Source of the DNA: an uncultured Pseudomonas sp.
GTDB taxonomy: Bacteria; Pseudomonadota; Gammaproteobacteria; Pseudomonadales; Pseudomonadaceae
Direction: 5' to 3'
Length of the DNA stretch: 64,000 nt
NCBI RefSeq assembly: GCF_946885955.1
Contig: NZ_CAMPHI010000014.1
Location: 41,742 to 105,741, forward strand
The position numbers and the translations under genes were made by a program. Position 1 is the stretch's first letter, and every line of letters starts with the position of its first letter. The notes under the pieces were generated by a model. It was not told the DNA's origin, did no database searches, and saw nothing but the letters and a program-made list of their open reading frames with translations. Shown here in pieces: positions 8,656 to 21,660 of the stretch.

Positions 8656-9333
8656 ATGCAATACAAACTTACTCGGGTCGACCCCGATGCTCCCAACGAG
8701 GAGTATCCGATCGGCCAGCGGGAGACTGTTTCCGACCCGCTGCTAGACGATCAAGTCCACAAGAATATCTACATGGGCAAACTGGAAGACGTGCTCAACG
8801 GCGCGGTCAACTGGGGACGCAAGAATTCGCTGTGGCCGTACAACTTCGGTCTTTCCTGTTGCTACGTGGAAATGACTACCGCCTTCACCGCGCCCCATGA
8901 CATCGCCCGATTCGGTGCGGAAGTCATTCGCGCGTCCCCCCGCCAGGCAGACTTCATGGTCATCGCCGGCACCTGCTTCATCAAAATGGCACCCGTCATT
9001 CAGCGCCTCTACGAGCAGATGCTGGAACCCAAATGGGTCATCTCCATGGGCGCCTGTGCCAACTCCGGCGGCATGTACGATATCTACTCGGTCGTTCAGG
9101 GCGTGGACAAGTTTTTGCCCGTGGACGTCTACATACCAGGCTGTCCGCCCCGCCCCGAAGCGTTCCTGCAAGGCCTGATGCTGCTGCAGGAATCCATCGG
9201 CAAGGAGCGTCGCCCGCTATCCTGGGTCGTTGGCGACCAAGGCGTCTACCGCGCCGACATGCCTTCGCAAAAGGAACAGCGACGTGAACAGCGCATTGCT
9301 GTCACCAACCTGCGCAGCCCTGACGAAGTCTGA
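8656..9333 (+). CDS. nuoB: NADH-quinone oxidoreductase subunit B
   Basis: A 225-residue peripheral subunit that carries the terminal 4Fe-4S cluster N2, the donor to ubiquinone. Ligands are seen as Cys68-Cys69 (GLSCCYVEM), Cys134 (MGACANSGG) and Cys163 ([10 protein letters not shown]). The ATG at 8656 is preferred over an upstream in-frame TTG because GAGG lies 8 bases upstream and the protein then begins [11 protein letters not shown] as in other pseudomonads. Confidence 0.97.
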   Translation: MQYKLTRVDPDAPNEEYPIGQRETVSDPLLDDQVHKNIYMGKLEDVLNGAVNWGRKNSLWPYNFGLSCCYVEMTTAFTAPHDIARFGAEVIRASPRQADFMVIAGTCFIKMAPVIQRLYEQMLEPKWVISMGACANSGGMYDIYSVVQGVDKFLPVDVYIPGCPPRPEAFLQGLMLLQESIGKERRPLSWVVGDQGVYRADMPSQKEQRREQRIAVTNLRSPDEV

Positions 9334-9394
9334 GTCTTCCCCTTTCACAAGAAGGCCGATTCATTCTCTACGTTGACCGATAGCGACCGAGACT

Positions 9395-11176
9395 ATGACT
9401 GCAGACACCGCTCTGTTTATCCCGCCGTACAAGGCTGACGACCAAGATGTCGTCGTTGAGCTCAATTCCCGCTTTGGTGCTGAAAGCTTTACCGCACAAG
9501 CCACCCGCACCGGCATGCCGGTAATCTGGGTCACCCGGGAAAAGCTGATAGAAGTACTGACCTTCCTGCGCAACCTGCCGCGCCCCTTCGTCATGCTGTA
9601 CGACCTGCACGGCGTCGACGAGCGCCTGCGCGCCCAGCGCAGCGGCCTGCCGGGCGCCGATTTCACGGTGTTCTATCACCTGATGTCGATCGAGCGTAAT
9701 AGTGACGTAATGATCAAGGTCGCCTTGTCCGAGCGCGACCTCAACCTGCCCACCGCCACCAGCATCTGGCCGAACGCCAACTGGTACGAGCGCGAAGTCT
9801 GGGATCTTTACGGCATAACCTTCACCGGTCACCCGCACCTGACCCGCATCATGATGCCGCCCACCTGGGAAGGTCATCCGCTACGCAAGGATTATCCGGC
9901 CCGCGCGACCGAATTCGATCCCTTCAGCCTGACCCTGGCCAAGCAGCAGCTCGAAGAAGAAGCCGCGCGCTTCAGGCCGGAAGACTGGGGCATGAAACGC
10001 GGCGGCGAACACGAGGACTATATGTTCCTCAACCTCGGCCCCAACCACCCGTCCGCCCACGGCGCGTTTCGCATCGTCCTGCAACTCGACGGTGAAGAGA
10101 TCGTCGATTGCGTACCGGACATCGGCTACCACCACCGTGGCGCCGAGAAAATGGCCGAGCGTCAGTCCTGGCACAGCTTTATTCCCTACACCGACCGTAT
10201 CGACTACCTCGGTGGGGTGATGAACAACCTGCCCTATGTCCTGGCCGTCGAGAAACTCGCCGGCATCACCGTGCCGCAGCGGGTCGATGTCATCCGCATC
10301 ATGCTGGCCGAGTTCTTCCGCATCACCAGCCACTTGTTGTTCCTGGGCACCTATATCCAGGACGTCGGCGCGATGACCCCGGTGTTCTTCACCTTCACCG
10401 ACCGCCAGCGCGCCTACAAGGTGATCGAGGCCATCACCGGCTTCCGCCTGCACCCGGCCTGGTACCGCATCGGTGGCGTCGCCCACGACCTGCCGCGCGG
10501 CTGGGACAAGCTGGTCAAGGAATTCGTCGACTGGCTGCCCAAGCGCCTCGACGAATACACCAAGGCCGCACTGAAGAACAGCATCCTGATCGGCCGTACC
10601 AAGGGCGTCGCCCAGTACACCACCAAGGAAGCCCTCGAATGGGGCGTGACCGGCGCCGGCCTGCGCTCCACCGGCCTTGATTTCGACCTGCGCAAGGCGC
10701 GCCCTTACTCCGGCTACGAGAACTTCGAGTTCGAAGTGCCGCTGGCCCACAACGGCGATGCCTATGACCGCTGCATGGTCCGCGTCGAAGAAATGCGCCA
10801 AAGCATCAAGATCATCGACCAGTGTCTGCGCAACATGCCGGAAGGCCCGTACAAGGCCGACCATCCGCTGACCACGCCGCCACCGAAAGAGCGCACGCTG
10901 CAACACATCGAAACCCTGATCACCCACTTCCTGCAGGTTTCCTGGGGACCGGTGATGCCAGCCAACGAAAGCTTCCAGATGATCGAAGCGACCAAAGGGA
11001 TCAACAGCTACTACCTGACGAGCGACGGCAGCACCATGAGCTACCGTACACGCATCCGTACGCCGAGTTTCCCGCACCTGCAGCAGATTCCGTCGGTGAT
11101 CCGCGGCAGCATGGTCGCCGACCTGATTGCCTACCTGGGCAGCATCGACTTCGTTATGGCCGACGTGGACCGCTGA
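9395..11176 (+). CDS. nuoCD: NADH-quinone oxidoreductase fused subunit C/D
   Basis: A 593-residue fusion of the 30-kDa (NuoC, about 1-190) and 49-kDa (NuoD, about 205-593) subunits. The NuoC signature is [20 protein letters not shown]; NuoD begins around [18 protein letters not shown], with the quinone-site [12 protein letters not shown]. The NuoC/NuoD fusion is the usual gammaproteobacterial arrangement. NuoD and NuoB form the quinone-binding pocket. A 61-base gap separates it from nuoB; nuoE starts one base after its stop. Confidence 0.97.
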   Translation: MTADTALFIPPYKADDQDVVVELNSRFGAESFTAQATRTGMPVIWVTREKLIEVLTFLRNLPRPFVMLYDLHGVDERLRAQRSGLPGADFTVFYHLMSIERNSDVMIKVALSERDLNLPTATSIWPNANWYEREVWDLYGITFTGHPHLTRIMMPPTWEGHPLRKDYPARATEFDPFSLTLAKQQLEEEAARFRPEDWGMKRGGEHEDYMFLNLGPNHPSAHGAFRIVLQLDGEEIVDCVPDIGYHHRGAEKMAERQSWHSFIPYTDRIDYLGGVMNNLPYVLAVEKLAGITVPQRVDVIRIMLAEFFRITSHLLFLGTYIQDVGAMTPVFFTFTDRQRAYKVIEAITGFRLHPAWYRIGGVAHDLPRGWDKLVKEFVDWLPKRLDEYTKAALKNSILIGRTKGVAQYTTKEALEWGVTGAGLRSTGLDFDLRKARPYSGYENFEFEVPLAHNGDAYDRCMVRVEEMRQSIKIIDQCLRNMPEGPYKADHPLTTPPPKERTLQHIETLITHFLQVSWGPVMPANESFQMIEATKGINSYYLTSDGSTMSYRTRIRTPSFPHLQQIPSVIRGSMVADLIAYLGSIDFVMADVDR

Positions 11177-11177
11177 T

Positions 11178-11672
11178 ATGAACACACTTATTCAGACTGA
11201 CCGTTTTGCCCTGAGCGACGCCGAGCGCTCGGCCATCGAACATGAAATGCACCACTACGAAGACCCGCGTGCGGCGAGCATCGAAGCCTTGAAGATCGTG
11301 CAGAAGGCGCGCGGCTGGGTGCCGGATGGCGCCGCCGACGCGATCGGCGCGATTCTCGGCATCCCCGCCAGCGACGTCGAAGGGGTTGCCACCTTCTATA
11401 GTCAGATCTTTCGTCAGCCGGTGGGCCGCCACATCATCCGGGTCTGCGACAGCATGACCTGCTTTATCGGTGGCCATGAGTCCGTGGTCGCCTCCATTCA
11501 GCAGCAGCTGGGCATCGGCCTCGGGCAAACCAGCGCGGACGGTCGCTTCACCCTGCTACCGGTCTGCTGCCTGGGCAATTGCGACAAGGCGCCCGCCGTG
11601 ATGATCGACGACGACACCTTCGGCGATGTCCAGGCCGACAAGGTCGCGCAACTGCTGGAGGCCTATTCATGA
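11178..11672 (+). CDS. nuoE: NADH-quinone oxidoreductase subunit E
   Basis: A 164-residue thioredoxin-fold subunit carrying the 2Fe-2S cluster N1a. The ligands are Cys90 and Cys95 (RVCDSMTCF) and Cys131 and Cys135 ([10 protein letters not shown]). It packs against NuoF in the NADH-oxidising module. The start at 11178, one base after the nuoCD stop, is preferred to the longer upstream frame that overlaps nuoCD. Its stop overlaps the nuoF ATG by 4 bases. Confidence 0.96.
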   Translation: MNTLIQTDRFALSDAERSAIEHEMHHYEDPRAASIEALKIVQKARGWVPDGAADAIGAILGIPASDVEGVATFYSQIFRQPVGRHIIRVCDSMTCFIGGHESVVASIQQQLGIGLGQTSADGRFTLLPVCCLGNCDKAPAVMIDDDTFGDVQADKVAQLLEAYS

Positions 11673-13030
11673 AGAGTTCGACGGTCGTTCTGACCTCCAT
11701 GGGCCCGGCCAACCGCATCGCCCGCAGCGAGGAGACCCATCCGCTGACCTGGCGCCTGCGCGACGACGCGCAGCCGGTATGGCTCGCCGAATACCAGCAG
11801 AAGAATGGCTACGCCGCCGCGCGCAAGGCCCTCGGCGAAATGGCCCAGGCCGACATCGTGCAAACCGTCAAGGACTCCGGCCTCAAGGGCCGGGGTGGCG
11901 CCGGTTTCCCCACCGGGGTCAAGTGGGGCCTGATGCCCACCGATGAGTCGATGAACATCCGTTACCTGCTGTGCAACGCAGACGAAATGGAGCCCAACAC
12001 CTGGAAAGACCGCATGCTGATGGAGCAGCTGCCACACCTGCTGATCGAGGGCATGTTGATCAGTGCGCGTGCGCTCAAGGCCTACCGGGGTTATATCTTC
12101 CTGCGTGGCGAGTACGTCGACGCGGCGCGCATTCTCAATCGCGCGGTCGATGAAGCCAAAGCCGCCGGCCTGCTCGGCAAGAACATTCTCGGCAGCGGCT
12201 TCGACTTCGAACTGATCGTCCACACCGGCGCCGGCCGTTATATCTGTGGCGAAGAAACCGCGCTGATCAATTCCCTGGAAGGTCGCCGCGCCAATCCGCG
12301 CGCCAAGCCGCCCTTCCCCGCGACAGTCGGCGTCTGGGGTAAACCGACTTGCGTCAACAACGTCGAAACCCTGTGCAACGTGCCGGCGATCGTCGGACAG
12401 GGCGTCGACTGGTACAAATCCCTGGCGCAATCGGGCAGCGAAGACCACGGCACCAAGCTGATGGGTTTTTCCGGCAAGGTGAAAAATCCCGGCCTGTGGG
12501 AGTTGCCATTCGGTATCAGCGCCCGCGAATTGTTCGAGGACTACGCCGGCGGCATGCGCGACGGTTTTACCCTCAAGTGCTGGCAGCCGGGCGGCGCGGG
12601 TACGGGCTTCCTGCTACCCGAACACCTCGATGCGCAAATGTATGCCGCTGGCATCGCCAAGGTCGGTACGCGCATGGGCACCGGGCTGGCCATGGCAGTG
12701 GACGACTCGGTGAGCATGGTGTCGCTGCTGCGCAACATGGAGGATTTCTTCGCCCGCGAATCCTGCGGCTGGTGTACCCCTTGTCGCGACGGCCTGCCCT
12801 GGAGCGTGAAGATTCTCCGCGCGCTGGAACGCGGCCAGGGTACCCGCGAAGACATCGAGACCCTGCTCGGCCTGGTCAACTTCCTCGGCCCCGGCAAAAC
12901 CTTCTGCGCCCATGCACCGGGCGCGGTCGAACCGCTGGGCAGCGCAATCAAATATTTCCGCGACGAATTCGAGGCGGGCGTGGCCAACCAGGCGCCCCCG
13001 GTAACGACGGGCCAATTCGTGCCCGCGTAA
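11669..13030 (+). CDS. nuoF: NADH-quinone oxidoreductase subunit F
   Basis: A 453-residue subunit that binds NADH and FMN and carries the 4Fe-4S cluster N3. The FMN/NADH glycine-rich loop is [17 protein letters not shown]; the cluster ligands are [12 protein letters not shown] plus the later FCAHAPGA cysteine. Electrons pass from FMN to N3 and on to NuoG. The ATG at 11669 overlaps the nuoE stop (ATGA), implying translational coupling. Confidence 0.97.
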   Translation: MKSSTVVLTSMGPANRIARSEETHPLTWRLRDDAQPVWLAEYQQKNGYAAARKALGEMAQADIVQTVKDSGLKGRGGAGFPTGVKWGLMPTDESMNIRYLLCNADEMEPNTWKDRMLMEQLPHLLIEGMLISARALKAYRGYIFLRGEYVDAARILNRAVDEAKAAGLLGKNILGSGFDFELIVHTGAGRYICGEETALINSLEGRRANPRAKPPFPATVGVWGKPTCVNNVETLCNVPAIVGQGVDWYKSLAQSGSEDHGTKLMGFSGKVKNPGLWELPFGISARELFEDYAGGMRDGFTLKCWQPGGAGTGFLLPEHLDAQMYAAGIAKVGTRMGTGLAMAVDDSVSMVSLLRNMEDFFARESCGWCTPCRDGLPWSVKILRALERGQGTREDIETLLGLVNFLGPGKTFCAHAPGAVEPLGSAIKYFRDEFEAGVANQAPPVTTGQFVPA

Positions 13031-13124
13031 GAATCAGCTTCATGGCGGCCACTCACCTGGCCCCGTGGCACAACCGTTTTTCCATTAGCCAAGCCTGCTC
13101 CGGCGGGTAAGAAGACACTCAACC

Positions 13125-15854
13125 ATGGCCACTATCCACGTAGACGGCAAAGACCTTGAAGTCGATGGTGCAGACAACCTCTTGCAGGCCTGCCTGTCCC
13201 TCGGACTCGATATTCCCTACTTCTGCTGGCACCCGGCGCTCGGTAGCGTCGGCGCCTGCCGCCAATGCGCGGTCAAGCAGTACACCGACGAAAATGACAC
13301 CCGCGGTCGCCTGGTGATGTCCTGCATGACACCCGCCACCGACAACACCTGGATCTCCATCGACGACGAGGAGGCCAAGCAGTTTCGCGCCAGCGTCGTC
13401 GAATGGCTGATGACCAACCACCCGCACGACTGCCCGGTGTGCGAGGAAGGCGGCCATTGTCACCTACAGGACATGACCGTCATGACCGGTCATAACACCC
13501 GCCGCTACCGCTTTAGCAAACGCACCCACCAGAACCAGGAACTCGGCCCGTTTATCGCCCACGAGATGAACCGCTGCATCGCCTGCTACCGCTGCGTGCG
13601 TTACTACAAGGACTACGCCGGCGGCACCGACCTCGGTGTATTCGGCGCCCACGACAACGTCTACTTCGGCCGTGTCGAAGACGGCACGCTGGAAAGCGAA
13701 TTCTCCGGCAATCTGGTCGAGGTCTGCCCGACCGGTGTCTTCACCGACAAGACCCACTCCGAGCGTTACAACCGCAAGTGGGACATGCAGTTCTCACCGA
13801 GCATCTGTCATGGCTGTTCGAGCGGCTGCAATACCAGCCCAGGTGAACGCTATGGCGAAATCCGTCGCATCGAGAACCGTTTCAACGGCGATGTGAATCA
13901 GTATTTCCTCTGCGATCGCGGTCGCTTCGGCTATGGCTACGTCAACCGCGACGACCGCCCACGCCAACCGATGATGATGCTGAGCAAGATGACGATGGGC
14001 ATCGACGCAGCACTCGACCAGGCCGCTGCCCTGCTGAAAAACCGCAAGGTCATTGGCATCGGCTCGCCGCGCGCCAGCCTGGAAAGCAACTTCGCCCTGC
14101 GCGAATTGGTAGGCCGCGAGCATTTCTATTCCGGCATCGAGGCCAACGAACAGCGCAACCTGCAGCTGATTCGCGACCTGTTGCTGAACGGCCCCCTGCC
14201 CGTACCGACCTTGCGCGAAGTGGAAAATCACGATGCGGTGTTCGTCCTCGGCGAGGACCTGACGCAAACCGCCGCGCGCCTGGCGCTGGCCATGCGGCAG
14301 TCGGTGAAAGGCAAAGCCACCGCCATGGCTGCCGCCATGAAAATTCAGGAATGGCATATCGCTGCGGTGCAGAATGTCGCCCAGACCGCACTCAATCCGC
14401 TGTTCATCGCCAGCGTCACCGCCACTCGCCTGGACGACATCGCCGAGCAGTGCGTACACGCCGCGCCGGACGACCTGGCGCGCATCGGTTTCGCCGTTGC
14501 CCACGCCATCGACCCGAGCGCACCAGCCGTCAGCGGCCTGGAAGATGAGGCTGCCGCGCTGGTACAGCGCATCGCCGACGCCTTGCTGGCTGCCGAACGC
14601 CCATTGCTCGTTGCTGGCGCGTCGCTGGGCAACAGAGCACTGATCGAAGCCGCGGGCAACATCGCCAGCGCCCTGAAAAACCGGCAGAAGAATGGCTCCA
14701 TCAGCCTGGTGGTGCCCGAAGCCAACAGCATGGGTCTGGCCCTGCTGATGGCCGATGACTTCGCGACCCATTCCCTCGACGCCGCACTGGATGCTCTCAG
14801 CTCCGGCCAAGCCGATGCGCTGGTGGTGTTGGAGAACGACCTGTATCGCCGCGTCGATGCCGCCAAGGTCGATGCCGCACTGGCGGCGGCCAAGGTAGTG
14901 ATCGTTGCCGATCACCAGGCAACCGCCACCACCGCCAAGGCTCACCTGTTGTTGCCGGTCGCCAGCTTCGCCGAGGGCGATGGCACCCTGGTCAGCCAGG
15001 AAGGCCGTGCACAACGCTTCTTCCAGGTGTTCGAGCCGTCCTATTACGACGCCTCGATCCTGATTCGCGAGGGCTGGCGCTGGCTGCATGCGCTGCACAG
15101 TACCCTGCTCGGCAAGGCCGTCGACTGGACCCAGCTGGACGAAGTGACCGCGGCCTGCGCCGCCAGTAACGCACTGCTCGGGCCTATTCGCGAAGCCGCA
15201 CCGACGGCCTCGTTCCGCATCAAGGGCATGAAACTGGCGCGCGAACCGCACCGTTACAGTGGCCGTACCTCGATGCGTGCCAATATCAGCGTGCACGAAC
15301 CGCGTCAGCCGCAGGATCCGGATTCGGCGTTCGCCTTTTCCATGGAAGGCTATTCAGGCAGCAAAGAACAGCGTCAGCAGATCCCCTTCGCCTGGTCCCC
15401 GGGTTGGAACTCGCCGCAGGCCTGGAACAAATTCCAGGACGAAGTCGGCGGCCATCTGCGCGCCGGCGATCCGGGTGTACGCCTGATCGAAGGCAAAGGC
15501 CAGACGCTGCCCTGGTTCACCCCGAACAGTGCATTCAGCCCGGCTGCAGGGACCTGGCAGGTCGCGGCGCTGCATCACCTGTTCGGCAGCGAAGAAACCT
15601 CCGCCCGCGCAACGCCGATCCAGGAACGCATGGGCCAAGCGTACGCGGCCCTGGCGCCGCTCGAAGCCGAACGCCTCGGCGTCAACGACGGCGCCCTGCT
15701 CGCGGTCAACGTAAACGGCCAGATATTGCGCTTGCCGTTGCGTGTGTGTGATGAGCTGGCGGTCGGTCTGGTTGGCTTGCCGGTCGGTTTTCCAGGTATT
15801 CCGGCGCTGGTCGGCGGTGCACTGGCGACCTCGATCGAGGAGGCTGCGCAATGA
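13125..15854 (+). CDS. nuoG: NADH-quinone oxidoreductase subunit G
   Basis: A 909-residue subunit with N-terminal ferredoxin domain (2Fe-2[20 protein letters not shown]), a His/Cys cluster segment ([14 protein letters not shown]), two further 4Fe-4S sites ([14 protein letters not shown] and CPTG) and a molybdopterin-oxidoreductase-like domain. The extra N7 cluster motif CHGCSSGCN followed by the distant LCDRGRFGY cysteine is present, as in enterobacterial NuoG. A 94-base gap precedes it. Its stop overlaps the nuoH ATG. Confidence 0.97.
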   Translation: MATIHVDGKDLEVDGADNLLQACLSLGLDIPYFCWHPALGSVGACRQCAVKQYTDENDTRGRLVMSCMTPATDNTWISIDDEEAKQFRASVVEWLMTNHPHDCPVCEEGGHCHLQDMTVMTGHNTRRYRFSKRTHQNQELGPFIAHEMNRCIACYRCVRYYKDYAGGTDLGVFGAHDNVYFGRVEDGTLESEFSGNLVEVCPTGVFTDKTHSERYNRKWDMQFSPSICHGCSSGCNTSPGERYGEIRRIENRFNGDVNQYFLCDRGRFGYGYVNRDDRPRQPMMMLSKMTMGIDAALDQAAALLKNRKVIGIGSPRASLESNFALRELVGREHFYSGIEANEQRNLQLIRDLLLNGPLPVPTLREVENHDAVFVLGEDLTQTAARLALAMRQSVKGKATAMAAAMKIQEWHIAAVQNVAQTALNPLFIASVTATRLDDIAEQCVHAAPDDLARIGFAVAHAIDPSAPAVSGLEDEAAALVQRIADALLAAERPLLVAGASLGNRALIEAAGNIASALKNRQKNGSISLVVPEANSMGLALLMADDFATHSLDAALDALSSGQADALVVLENDLYRRVDAAKVDAALAAAKVVIVADHQATATTAKAHLLLPVASFAEGDGTLVSQEGRAQRFFQVFEPSYYDASILIREGWRWLHALHSTLLGKAVDWTQLDEVTAACAASNALLGPIREAAPTASFRIKGMKLAREPHRYSGRTSMRANISVHEPRQPQDPDSAFAFSMEGYSGSKEQRQQIPFAWSPGWNSPQAWNKFQDEVGGHLRAGDPGVRLIEGKGQTLPWFTPNSAFSPAAGTWQVAALHHLFGSEETSARATPIQERMGQAYAALAPLEAERLGVNDGALLAVNVNGQILRLPLRVCDELAVGLVGLPVGFPGIPALVGGALATSIEEAAQ

Positions 15855-16843
15855 GCTGGCTGACACCTGAACTGAGCGAAATCCTCATCGCGGTAATAAA
15901 AGCCATTGTCATCCTTCTGGCGGTGGTAGTTACCGGCGCCCTGCTCAGCTTCGTCGAGCGCCGCCTGCTCGGTTGGTGGCAGGATCGTTACGGTCCCAAC
16001 CGCGTCGGCCCCTTCGGCATGTTCCAGATCGCGGCGGATATGCTGAAGATGTTCTTCAAGGAAGACTGGACGCCGCCGTTCGCCGACAAGACGATTTTCG
16101 TCCTGGCGCCGGTAATCGCCATGAGCGCCATGCTCCTGGCCTTCGCGATCATTCCCATCACCCCGAACTGGGGCGTCGCGGACCTGAATATCGGCATCCT
16201 GTTCTTCTTCGCGATGGCGGGTTTGTCGGTCTATGCCGTGCTGTTCGCGGGGTGGTCGAGCAACAACAAGTTCGCCCTGCTCGGCAGCCTGCGCGCCACC
16301 GCCCAGACCATCTCCTATGAGGTTTTCCTGGCGTTGGCGCTGATGGGCATCGTCGCTCAGGTCGGCTCGTTCAACATGCGCGACATCGTCGATTACCAGG
16401 CGCAGCACCTGTGGTTCATCATTCCGCAGTTCTTCGGCTTCTGTACCTTCTTTATCGCCGGCGTGGCGGTGACCCACCGGCACCCCTTCGACCAGCCGGA
16501 AGCCGAACAGGAGCTGGCCGACGGTTATCACATCGAATACGCCGGGATGAAATGGGGCATGTTCTTCGTCGGCGAATACATCGGCATCGTGACCATTTCC
16601 GCCCTGCTGGTGACCCTGTTCTTCGGCGGTTGGCATGGGCCATTCGGCATCCTGCCGCAAATTCCGTTCATCTGGTTCGCCCTGAAAACCTGCTTCTTCA
16701 TCATGTTGTTCATCTTGCTGCGCGCCTCTATTCCGCGCCCGCGCTATGACCAGGTGATGGCCTTCAGCTGGAAGTTCTGCCTGCCGCTGACCCTGATCAA
16801 CCTGCTGGTGACCGGCGCGCTCGTGCTGGCCGCGGCCCAGTAA
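15851..16843 (+). CDS. nuoH: NADH-quinone oxidoreductase subunit H
   Basis: A 330-residue membrane subunit with about eight transmembrane helices that links the quinone site to the proton-pumping arm. Signatures are [19 protein letters not shown] near the N-terminus and [17 protein letters not shown] in the cytoplasmic loop lining the quinone tunnel. The start overlaps the nuoG stop by 4 bases. Confidence 0.97.
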   Translation: MSWLTPELSEILIAVIKAIVILLAVVVTGALLSFVERRLLGWWQDRYGPNRVGPFGMFQIAADMLKMFFKEDWTPPFADKTIFVLAPVIAMSAMLLAFAIIPITPNWGVADLNIGILFFFAMAGLSVYAVLFAGWSSNNKFALLGSLRATAQTISYEVFLALALMGIVAQVGSFNMRDIVDYQAQHLWFIIPQFFGFCTFFIAGVAVTHRHPFDQPEAEQELADGYHIEYAGMKWGMFFVGEYIGIVTISALLVTLFFGGWHGPFGILPQIPFIWFALKTCFFIMLFILLRASIPRPRYDQVMAFSWKFCLPLTLINLLVTGALVLAAAQ

Positions 16844-16853
16844 GGAGAAACCC

Positions 16854-17402
16854 ATGTTCAGATACATCAAAGACGTCGTGATCGGCACCTACACCCAGCT
16901 GCGTAGCCTGGTGATGGTGTTCTCCCACGGCTTCCGCAAGCGCGACACCCTGCAGTACCCGGAAGAAGCGGTTTATCTGCCACCGCGTTACCGCGGCCGC
17001 ATCGTCCTGACCCGCGACCCCGACGGCGAGGAACGCTGCGTGGCCTGCAACCTCTGCGCCGTCGCCTGTCCGGTCGGCTGCATCGCCCTGCAGAAGGCCG
17101 AGACCGATGACGGTCGCTGGTACCCGGAGTTCTTTCGCATCAACTTCTCGCGCTGCATCTTTTGCGGTCTGTGCGAGGAGGCCTGCCCGACCACCGCGAT
17201 CCAGCTCACGCCGGACTTCGAGATGGGCGAGTTCAAGCGCCAGGACCTGGTGTATGAAAAGGAAGATCTGCTGATTTCGGGCCCTGGCAAGAACCCCGAT
17301 TACAACTTCTACCGCGTCGCTGGCCTGGCCATTGCCGGCAAGCCGAAAGGCGCCGCGCAGAACGAAGCCGAGCCGATCAACGTGAAAGGGCTGTTGCCGT
17401 AA
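16854..17402 (+). CDS. nuoI: NADH-quinone oxidoreductase subunit I
   Basis: A 182-residue peripheral subunit with two 4Fe-4S clusters (N6a, N6b). The two ferredoxin motifs are [15 protein letters not shown] and [15 protein letters not shown]. It bridges NuoG and NuoB in the electron wire. The ribosome binding site AAGGAGAAA precedes the ATG, 10 bases after nuoH. Confidence 0.97.
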   Translation: MFRYIKDVVIGTYTQLRSLVMVFSHGFRKRDTLQYPEEAVYLPPRYRGRIVLTRDPDGEERCVACNLCAVACPVGCIALQKAETDDGRWYPEFFRINFSRCIFCGLCEEACPTTAIQLTPDFEMGEFKRQDLVYEKEDLLISGPGKNPDYNFYRVAGLAIAGKPKGAAQNEAEPINVKGLLP

Positions 17403-17413
17403 GGAGAGGTTCC

Positions 17414-17923
17414 GTGGAATTCGCTTTCTATTTCGCCGCAGGCGTAGCCGTCATGGCCACCCTGCGGGTGGTGACCAGCACCGACCCGGTGCATGCCCTG
17501 CTCTACCTGATCATTTCGCTGCTGGCGGTTTCCATGGTGTTTTTCAGCCTCGGCGCGCCCTTTGCCGGCGCACTGGAAATCATCGTCTATGCCGGCGCGA
17601 TCATGGTGCTGTTCGTATTCGTGGTGATGATGCTCAACCTCGGCCCGGCCGCGGTCGAGCAGGAGAGAAAGTGGCTGACACCCGGCATCTGGTTCGGCCC
17701 GGCGCTACTGTCGGCGCTGCTGCTCGGGCAACTGCTCTACGTCCTCTTCGCCAGCCCAAGCGGTGCCGCTATCGGCGCTACCGCGGTGAGCGCCAAAACG
17801 GTCGGCGTCAGCCTGTTCGGCCCATATCTGCTCGCGGTAGAGCTGGCCTCGATGCTATTGCTCGCCGCGCTGGTGGCCGCTTACCACCTGGGCCGCCAGG
17901 AAGCCAAGGAGGTCAAGCTATGA
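17414..17923 (+). CDS. nuoJ: NADH-quinone oxidoreductase subunit J (GTG start)
   Basis: A 169-residue membrane subunit with five predicted helices. The family segment [21 protein letters not shown] contains the flexible helix 3 seen in complex I structures. Translation appears to start at GTG 17414, with AAGGAGAGG just upstream; no closer ATG fits. Its stop overlaps the nuoK ATG. Confidence 0.95.
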   Translation: MEFAFYFAAGVAVMATLRVVTSTDPVHALLYLIISLLAVSMVFFSLGAPFAGALEIIVYAGAIMVLFVFVVMMLNLGPAAVEQERKWLTPGIWFGPALLSALLLGQLLYVLFASPSGAAIGATAVSAKTVGVSLFGPYLLAVELASMLLLAALVAAYHLGRQEAKEVKL

Positions 17924-18228
17924 CGGGTATTCCAATGGAGCACGGCCTGGCGCTGGCCGCCGTGCTGTTCAGCCTGGGGTTGGTCGGCCTGATGGTGCGC
18001 CGCAATATCCTGTTCGTGCTGATGAGCCTGGAAGTGATGATGAACGCCGCCGCACTGGCTTTCGTGGTCGCCGGCGCCCGCTGGACCCAGGCTGATGGCC
18101 AGATCATGTTCATTCTGGTAATCACCCTGGCCGCGGCCGAAGCCAGCATCGGCCTGGCGATCCTGTTGCAGCTGTATCGCCGCTTCAACACCCTCGATAT
18201 CGACGCAGCCAGCGAGATGCGCGGATGA
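17920..18228 (+). CDS. nuoK: NADH-quinone oxidoreductase subunit K
   Basis: A 102-residue membrane subunit with three helices, homologous to MrpC antiporter subunits. The conserved glutamate of the proton path is in [19 protein letters not shown], and a second acidic residue in [12 protein letters not shown]. The ATG at 17920 overlaps the nuoJ stop and has AAGGAGGTC immediately upstream; the stop overlaps nuoL. Confidence 0.96.
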   Translation: MTGIPMEHGLALAAVLFSLGLVGLMVRRNILFVLMSLEVMMNAAALAFVVAGARWTQADGQIMFILVITLAAAEASIGLAILLQLYRRFNTLDIDAASEMRG

Positions 18229-20072
18229 ACCTTCTATTTCTGACCTTCCTCTTCCCGCTGCTCGGCTGGTTCGTCCTGGCCTTCTCGCGCGGACGTTTCA
18301 GCGAAAATACCGCGGCGATCATCGGCGTTGGCTCGGTCGGCTTGTCGGCCCTGACCGCCGCCTGGATCATCTGGCAATTCAACGTTGCCCCGCCCCTGGG
18401 CGGCGTGTATACCCAGCTGCTCTGGCAATGGATGAGTGTCGACGGCTTCGCCCCGAGCTTCACCCTGTATCTGGACGGCCTGTCACTGACCATGCTCGGC
18501 GTGGTCACCGGGGTCGGCTTCCTGATCCACCTGTTCGCGTCCTGGTACATGCGCGGCGAAGAGGGTTACTCGCGCTTCTTCGCCTACACCAACCTGTTCA
18601 TTTTCAGCATGCTGTTGCTGGTGCTCGGCGATAACCTGCTGTTCCTGTACTTCGGCTGGGAAGGCGTGGGGCTGTGCAGCTACCTGCTGATCGGCTTTTA
18701 TTACAGCAACCCGAACAACGGCAACGCCGCACTCAAGGCCTTCGTGGTCACCCGTATCGGTGACGTGTTCATGGCCATCGGCCTGTTCATCCTGTTCCTC
18801 AACCTCGGTACCCTGAATATTCAGGAGCTGATGCTGCTGGCGCCGCAGAAATACGTTTCGGGCGACAGCTGGCTGTGGATCGCCACCCTAATGCTGCTCG
18901 GCGGCGCCGTCGGCAAGTCCGCGCAGTTGCCGCTGCAAACCTGGCTGGCCGATGCGATGGCCGGCCCGACCCCGGTTTCCGCTCTGATCCACGCGGCGAC
19001 CATGGTCACCGCCGGCGTCTACCTGATCGCCCGCACCCACGGCCTGTTCATCCTCACCCCCGGGGTTCTCGAACTGGTCGGCATCGTCGGCGGCGCGACC
19101 CTGGTGCTGGCCGGTTTCGCCGCGCTGGTGCAGACCGATATCAAGCGGATCCTCGCCTACTCGACCATGAGCCAGATCGGCTACATGTTCCTCGCCCTCG
19201 GCGTCGGTGCCTGGGACGCGGCGATCTTCCACCTGATGACCCATGCGTTTTTCAAGGCGCTGCTGTTCCTCGCTTCCGGGGCGGTGATCAACGCCTGCCA
19301 CCACGAACAGAACATCTTCAAGATGGGTGGCCTGTGGAAGAAGCTGCCGTTGGCCTACGCCAGCTTCATCGTCGGCGGTTCGGCGCTGGCCGCGCTGCCG
19401 CTGATCACCGCGGGCTTCTACTCCAAGGACGAGATCCTCTGGGAAGCCTTCGCCAGTGGCCATCAGTGGCTGTTGTACGCAGGACTCACCGGCGCATTCC
19501 TGACGTCGATCTACACCTTCCGCCTGATCTTCATCGCCTTCCACGGCGAGCAGAAGACCGAGGCCCATGCCGGTCATGGCGTGGCCCATTGGCTGCCCCT
19601 GGCGACCCTGATCGTGCTCTCGACCTTCATCGGTGCGCTGATCACCCCGCCGCTGCACGGCGTACTGCCGCAGAGCGTCGGCCACGCCGGTGGCGAGGCC
19701 AAGCACGGTCTGGAAATCGCCTCGGGCGCCATCGCTCTGGCCGGTATCCTGCTCGCCGCGCTGCTGTTCCTCGGCCAGCGCAGGCTTGTCGGTGCGGTCG
19801 CCCAGAGCGGTCCCGGGCGCTTCCTCGGTGCCTGGTGGTTCGCCGCCTGGGGCTTCGACTGGCTGTACGACAAACTCTTCGTCAGGCCTTATTTGCTGAC
19901 CTGCCGCCTGCTCGGTCGCGACCCGATCGACGCGAGTATCGGCGTCGTCCCACGCCTCGCGCGGGGCGGACATGAGCTGCTGAGCCGCAGTGAAACCGGA
20001 CAACTGCGCTGGTATGCGGTGTCGCTCGTTGGCGGTGCCGTGCTGGTACTCGCCGCCGTCCTGCTGGCCTGA
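18225..20072 (+). CDS. nuoL: NADH-quinone oxidoreductase subunit L
   Basis: A 615-residue antiporter-like proton-pumping subunit with an expected 14-16 transmembrane helices and a C-terminal lateral helix. Signatures: [19 protein letters not shown], the helix with the discontinuous segment [20 protein letters not shown] and [14 protein letters not shown]. The C-terminal part carries the amphipathic helix and the anchor near 585-610. It overlaps nuoK by 4 bases. Confidence 0.97.
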   Translation: MNLLFLTFLFPLLGWFVLAFSRGRFSENTAAIIGVGSVGLSALTAAWIIWQFNVAPPLGGVYTQLLWQWMSVDGFAPSFTLYLDGLSLTMLGVVTGVGFLIHLFASWYMRGEEGYSRFFAYTNLFIFSMLLLVLGDNLLFLYFGWEGVGLCSYLLIGFYYSNPNNGNAALKAFVVTRIGDVFMAIGLFILFLNLGTLNIQELMLLAPQKYVSGDSWLWIATLMLLGGAVGKSAQLPLQTWLADAMAGPTPVSALIHAATMVTAGVYLIARTHGLFILTPGVLELVGIVGGATLVLAGFAALVQTDIKRILAYSTMSQIGYMFLALGVGAWDAAIFHLMTHAFFKALLFLASGAVINACHHEQNIFKMGGLWKKLPLAYASFIVGGSALAALPLITAGFYSKDEILWEAFASGHQWLLYAGLTGAFLTSIYTFRLIFIAFHGEQKTEAHAGHGVAHWLPLATLIVLSTFIGALITPPLHGVLPQSVGHAGGEAKHGLEIASGAIALAGILLAALLFLGQRRLVGAVAQSGPGRFLGAWWFAAWGFDWLYDKLFVRPYLLTCRLLGRDPIDASIGVVPRLARGGHELLSRSETGQLRWYAVSLVGGAVLVLAAVLLA

Positions 20073-20110
20073 TCGACTATGCCTATTTTGCGAAAGGAAC
20101 ACCGCCCATC

Positions 20111-21646
20111 ATGATTCTGCCCTGGCTAATCCTGATCCCCTTCATCGGCGGCCTGCTGTGCTGGCTCGCCGAGCGTTTCGGCAATACCTTGCCGCGCTGG
20201 ATCGCGCTCCTGACCATGACCTTGCTGTTCGGCCTGGGCCTGTGGCTCTGGGCCAGCGCCGATTTCAGCCTGGCCCCCGCACCTGCTACCGGCCCGGTTT
20301 GGGCTGCTGAATTCAAGGTGCAATGGATCGAACGCTTTGGCATCAGCGTGCACCTGGCGCTCGATGGCCTCTCGGTATTGATGATCACCCTCACCGGCCT
20401 GCTCGGTGTGTTGTCGGTGCTGTGCTCGTGGAACGAGATTCAGAACCGCGTCGGCTTCTTCCACCTCAACCTGATGTGGATTCTCGGCGGCGTGGTCGGG
20501 GTATTTCTCGCCGTCGACCTGTTTCTGTTCTTCTTCTTCTGGGAAATGATGCTGGTGCCGATGTATTTCCTCATCGCGCTTTGGGGTCATAGCGGCAGCG
20601 CCGGCAAGACCCGCATCACGGCAGCCACCAAGTTCTTCATCTACACCCAGGCCAGCGGCCTGATCATGCTGATCGCGATCCTGGCGCTGGTCTTCGTTCA
20701 CTTCAACCAGACCGGCGTGCTGACATTCAACTATGCCGACCTGCTGCGCACCGAACTCGCACCTGGCACCGAATACATGTTGATGCTCGGTTTCTTCATC
20801 GCTTTCGCGGTGAAGTTCCCGGTGGTGCCCTTCCATTCCTGGCTGCCGGACGCCCATGCCCAGGCCCCCACCGCCGGCTCGGTGGACCTGGCCGGTATCC
20901 TGTTGAAAACCGCGGCTTACGGCTTGATACGCTTCGCCTTGCCGCTGTTTCCCAATGCGTCGGCGGAGTTCGCGCCCATCGCCATGGGCCTCGGGGTGTT
21001 CGCCATTCTCTATGGCGCACTGCTGTCGTTCGCCCAGACCGATATCAAGCGGCTGGTTGCCTACTCCAGCGTGTCGCACATGGGCTTCGTGCTCATCGCG
21101 ATCTACTCCGGTAGCCAGATCGCCATGCAGGGTGCGGTGGTGCAGATGCTCGCCCACGGCCTGTCGGCTGCCGCACTGTTCATCCTTTGCGGCCAGCTAT
21201 ACGAACGCCTGCACACCCGCGACATGCGCGAGATGGGCGGTATCTGGGCACGCCTGCCCTGGTTGCCGGCGCTGAGTCTGTTCTTCGCCGCGGCAGCCCT
21301 GGGTCTGCCGGGCACCGGTAATTTCGTCGGCGAATTCCTGATCCTTATTGGCAGCTTCCCCGCCTCGCCCTGGATCACGGCCATTGCGGCCAGCGGTCTG
21401 GTGTTCGGCTCGGTGTATTCGCTGATCATGATCCACCGCGCCTACTTCGGCCCGGTGAAGTCCGAGGAACCGCTGTTCGTACTGAAAGCCCGCGAACTGG
21501 GCATGGTTCTGCTACTGGCCGCGCTGTTGATCCTGCTCGGCATCTACCCGCAGCCGGTACTCGATACCTCGGCCGCCAGCATGCACGGCGTGCAGCAGTG
21601 GATGAGCACCGCCCTCGATCAACTCGCCCGGCCCGGTAGCCTGTAA
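20111..21646 (+). CDS. nuoM: NADH-quinone oxidoreductase subunit M
   Basis: A 511-residue antiporter-like proton-pumping subunit with about 14 helices. Signatures: [20 protein letters not shown] with the key Glu, [20 protein letters not shown] and the following [21 protein letters not shown] 38-base gap with GAAAGGAAC as ribosome binding site separates it from nuoL. Confidence 0.97.
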   Translation: MILPWLILIPFIGGLLCWLAERFGNTLPRWIALLTMTLLFGLGLWLWASADFSLAPAPATGPVWAAEFKVQWIERFGISVHLALDGLSVLMITLTGLLGVLSVLCSWNEIQNRVGFFHLNLMWILGGVVGVFLAVDLFLFFFFWEMMLVPMYFLIALWGHSGSAGKTRITAATKFFIYTQASGLIMLIAILALVFVHFNQTGVLTFNYADLLRTELAPGTEYMLMLGFFIAFAVKFPVVPFHSWLPDAHAQAPTAGSVDLAGILLKTAAYGLIRFALPLFPNASAEFAPIAMGLGVFAILYGALLSFAQTDIKRLVAYSSVSHMGFVLIAIYSGSQIAMQGAVVQMLAHGLSAAALFILCGQLYERLHTRDMREMGGIWARLPWLPALSLFFAAAALGLPGTGNFVGEFLILIGSFPASPWITAIAASGLVFGSVYSLIMIHRAYFGPVKSEEPLFVLKARELGMVLLLAALLILLGIYPQPVLDTSAASMHGVQQWMSTALDQLARPGSL

Positions 21647-21660
21647 AGGAAAGCAGCGAT

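Noticed and set aside
13794..15296. A 500-codon antisense frame across nuoG
   Set aside because: Shadow of nuoG; no domain, start signal or promoter.
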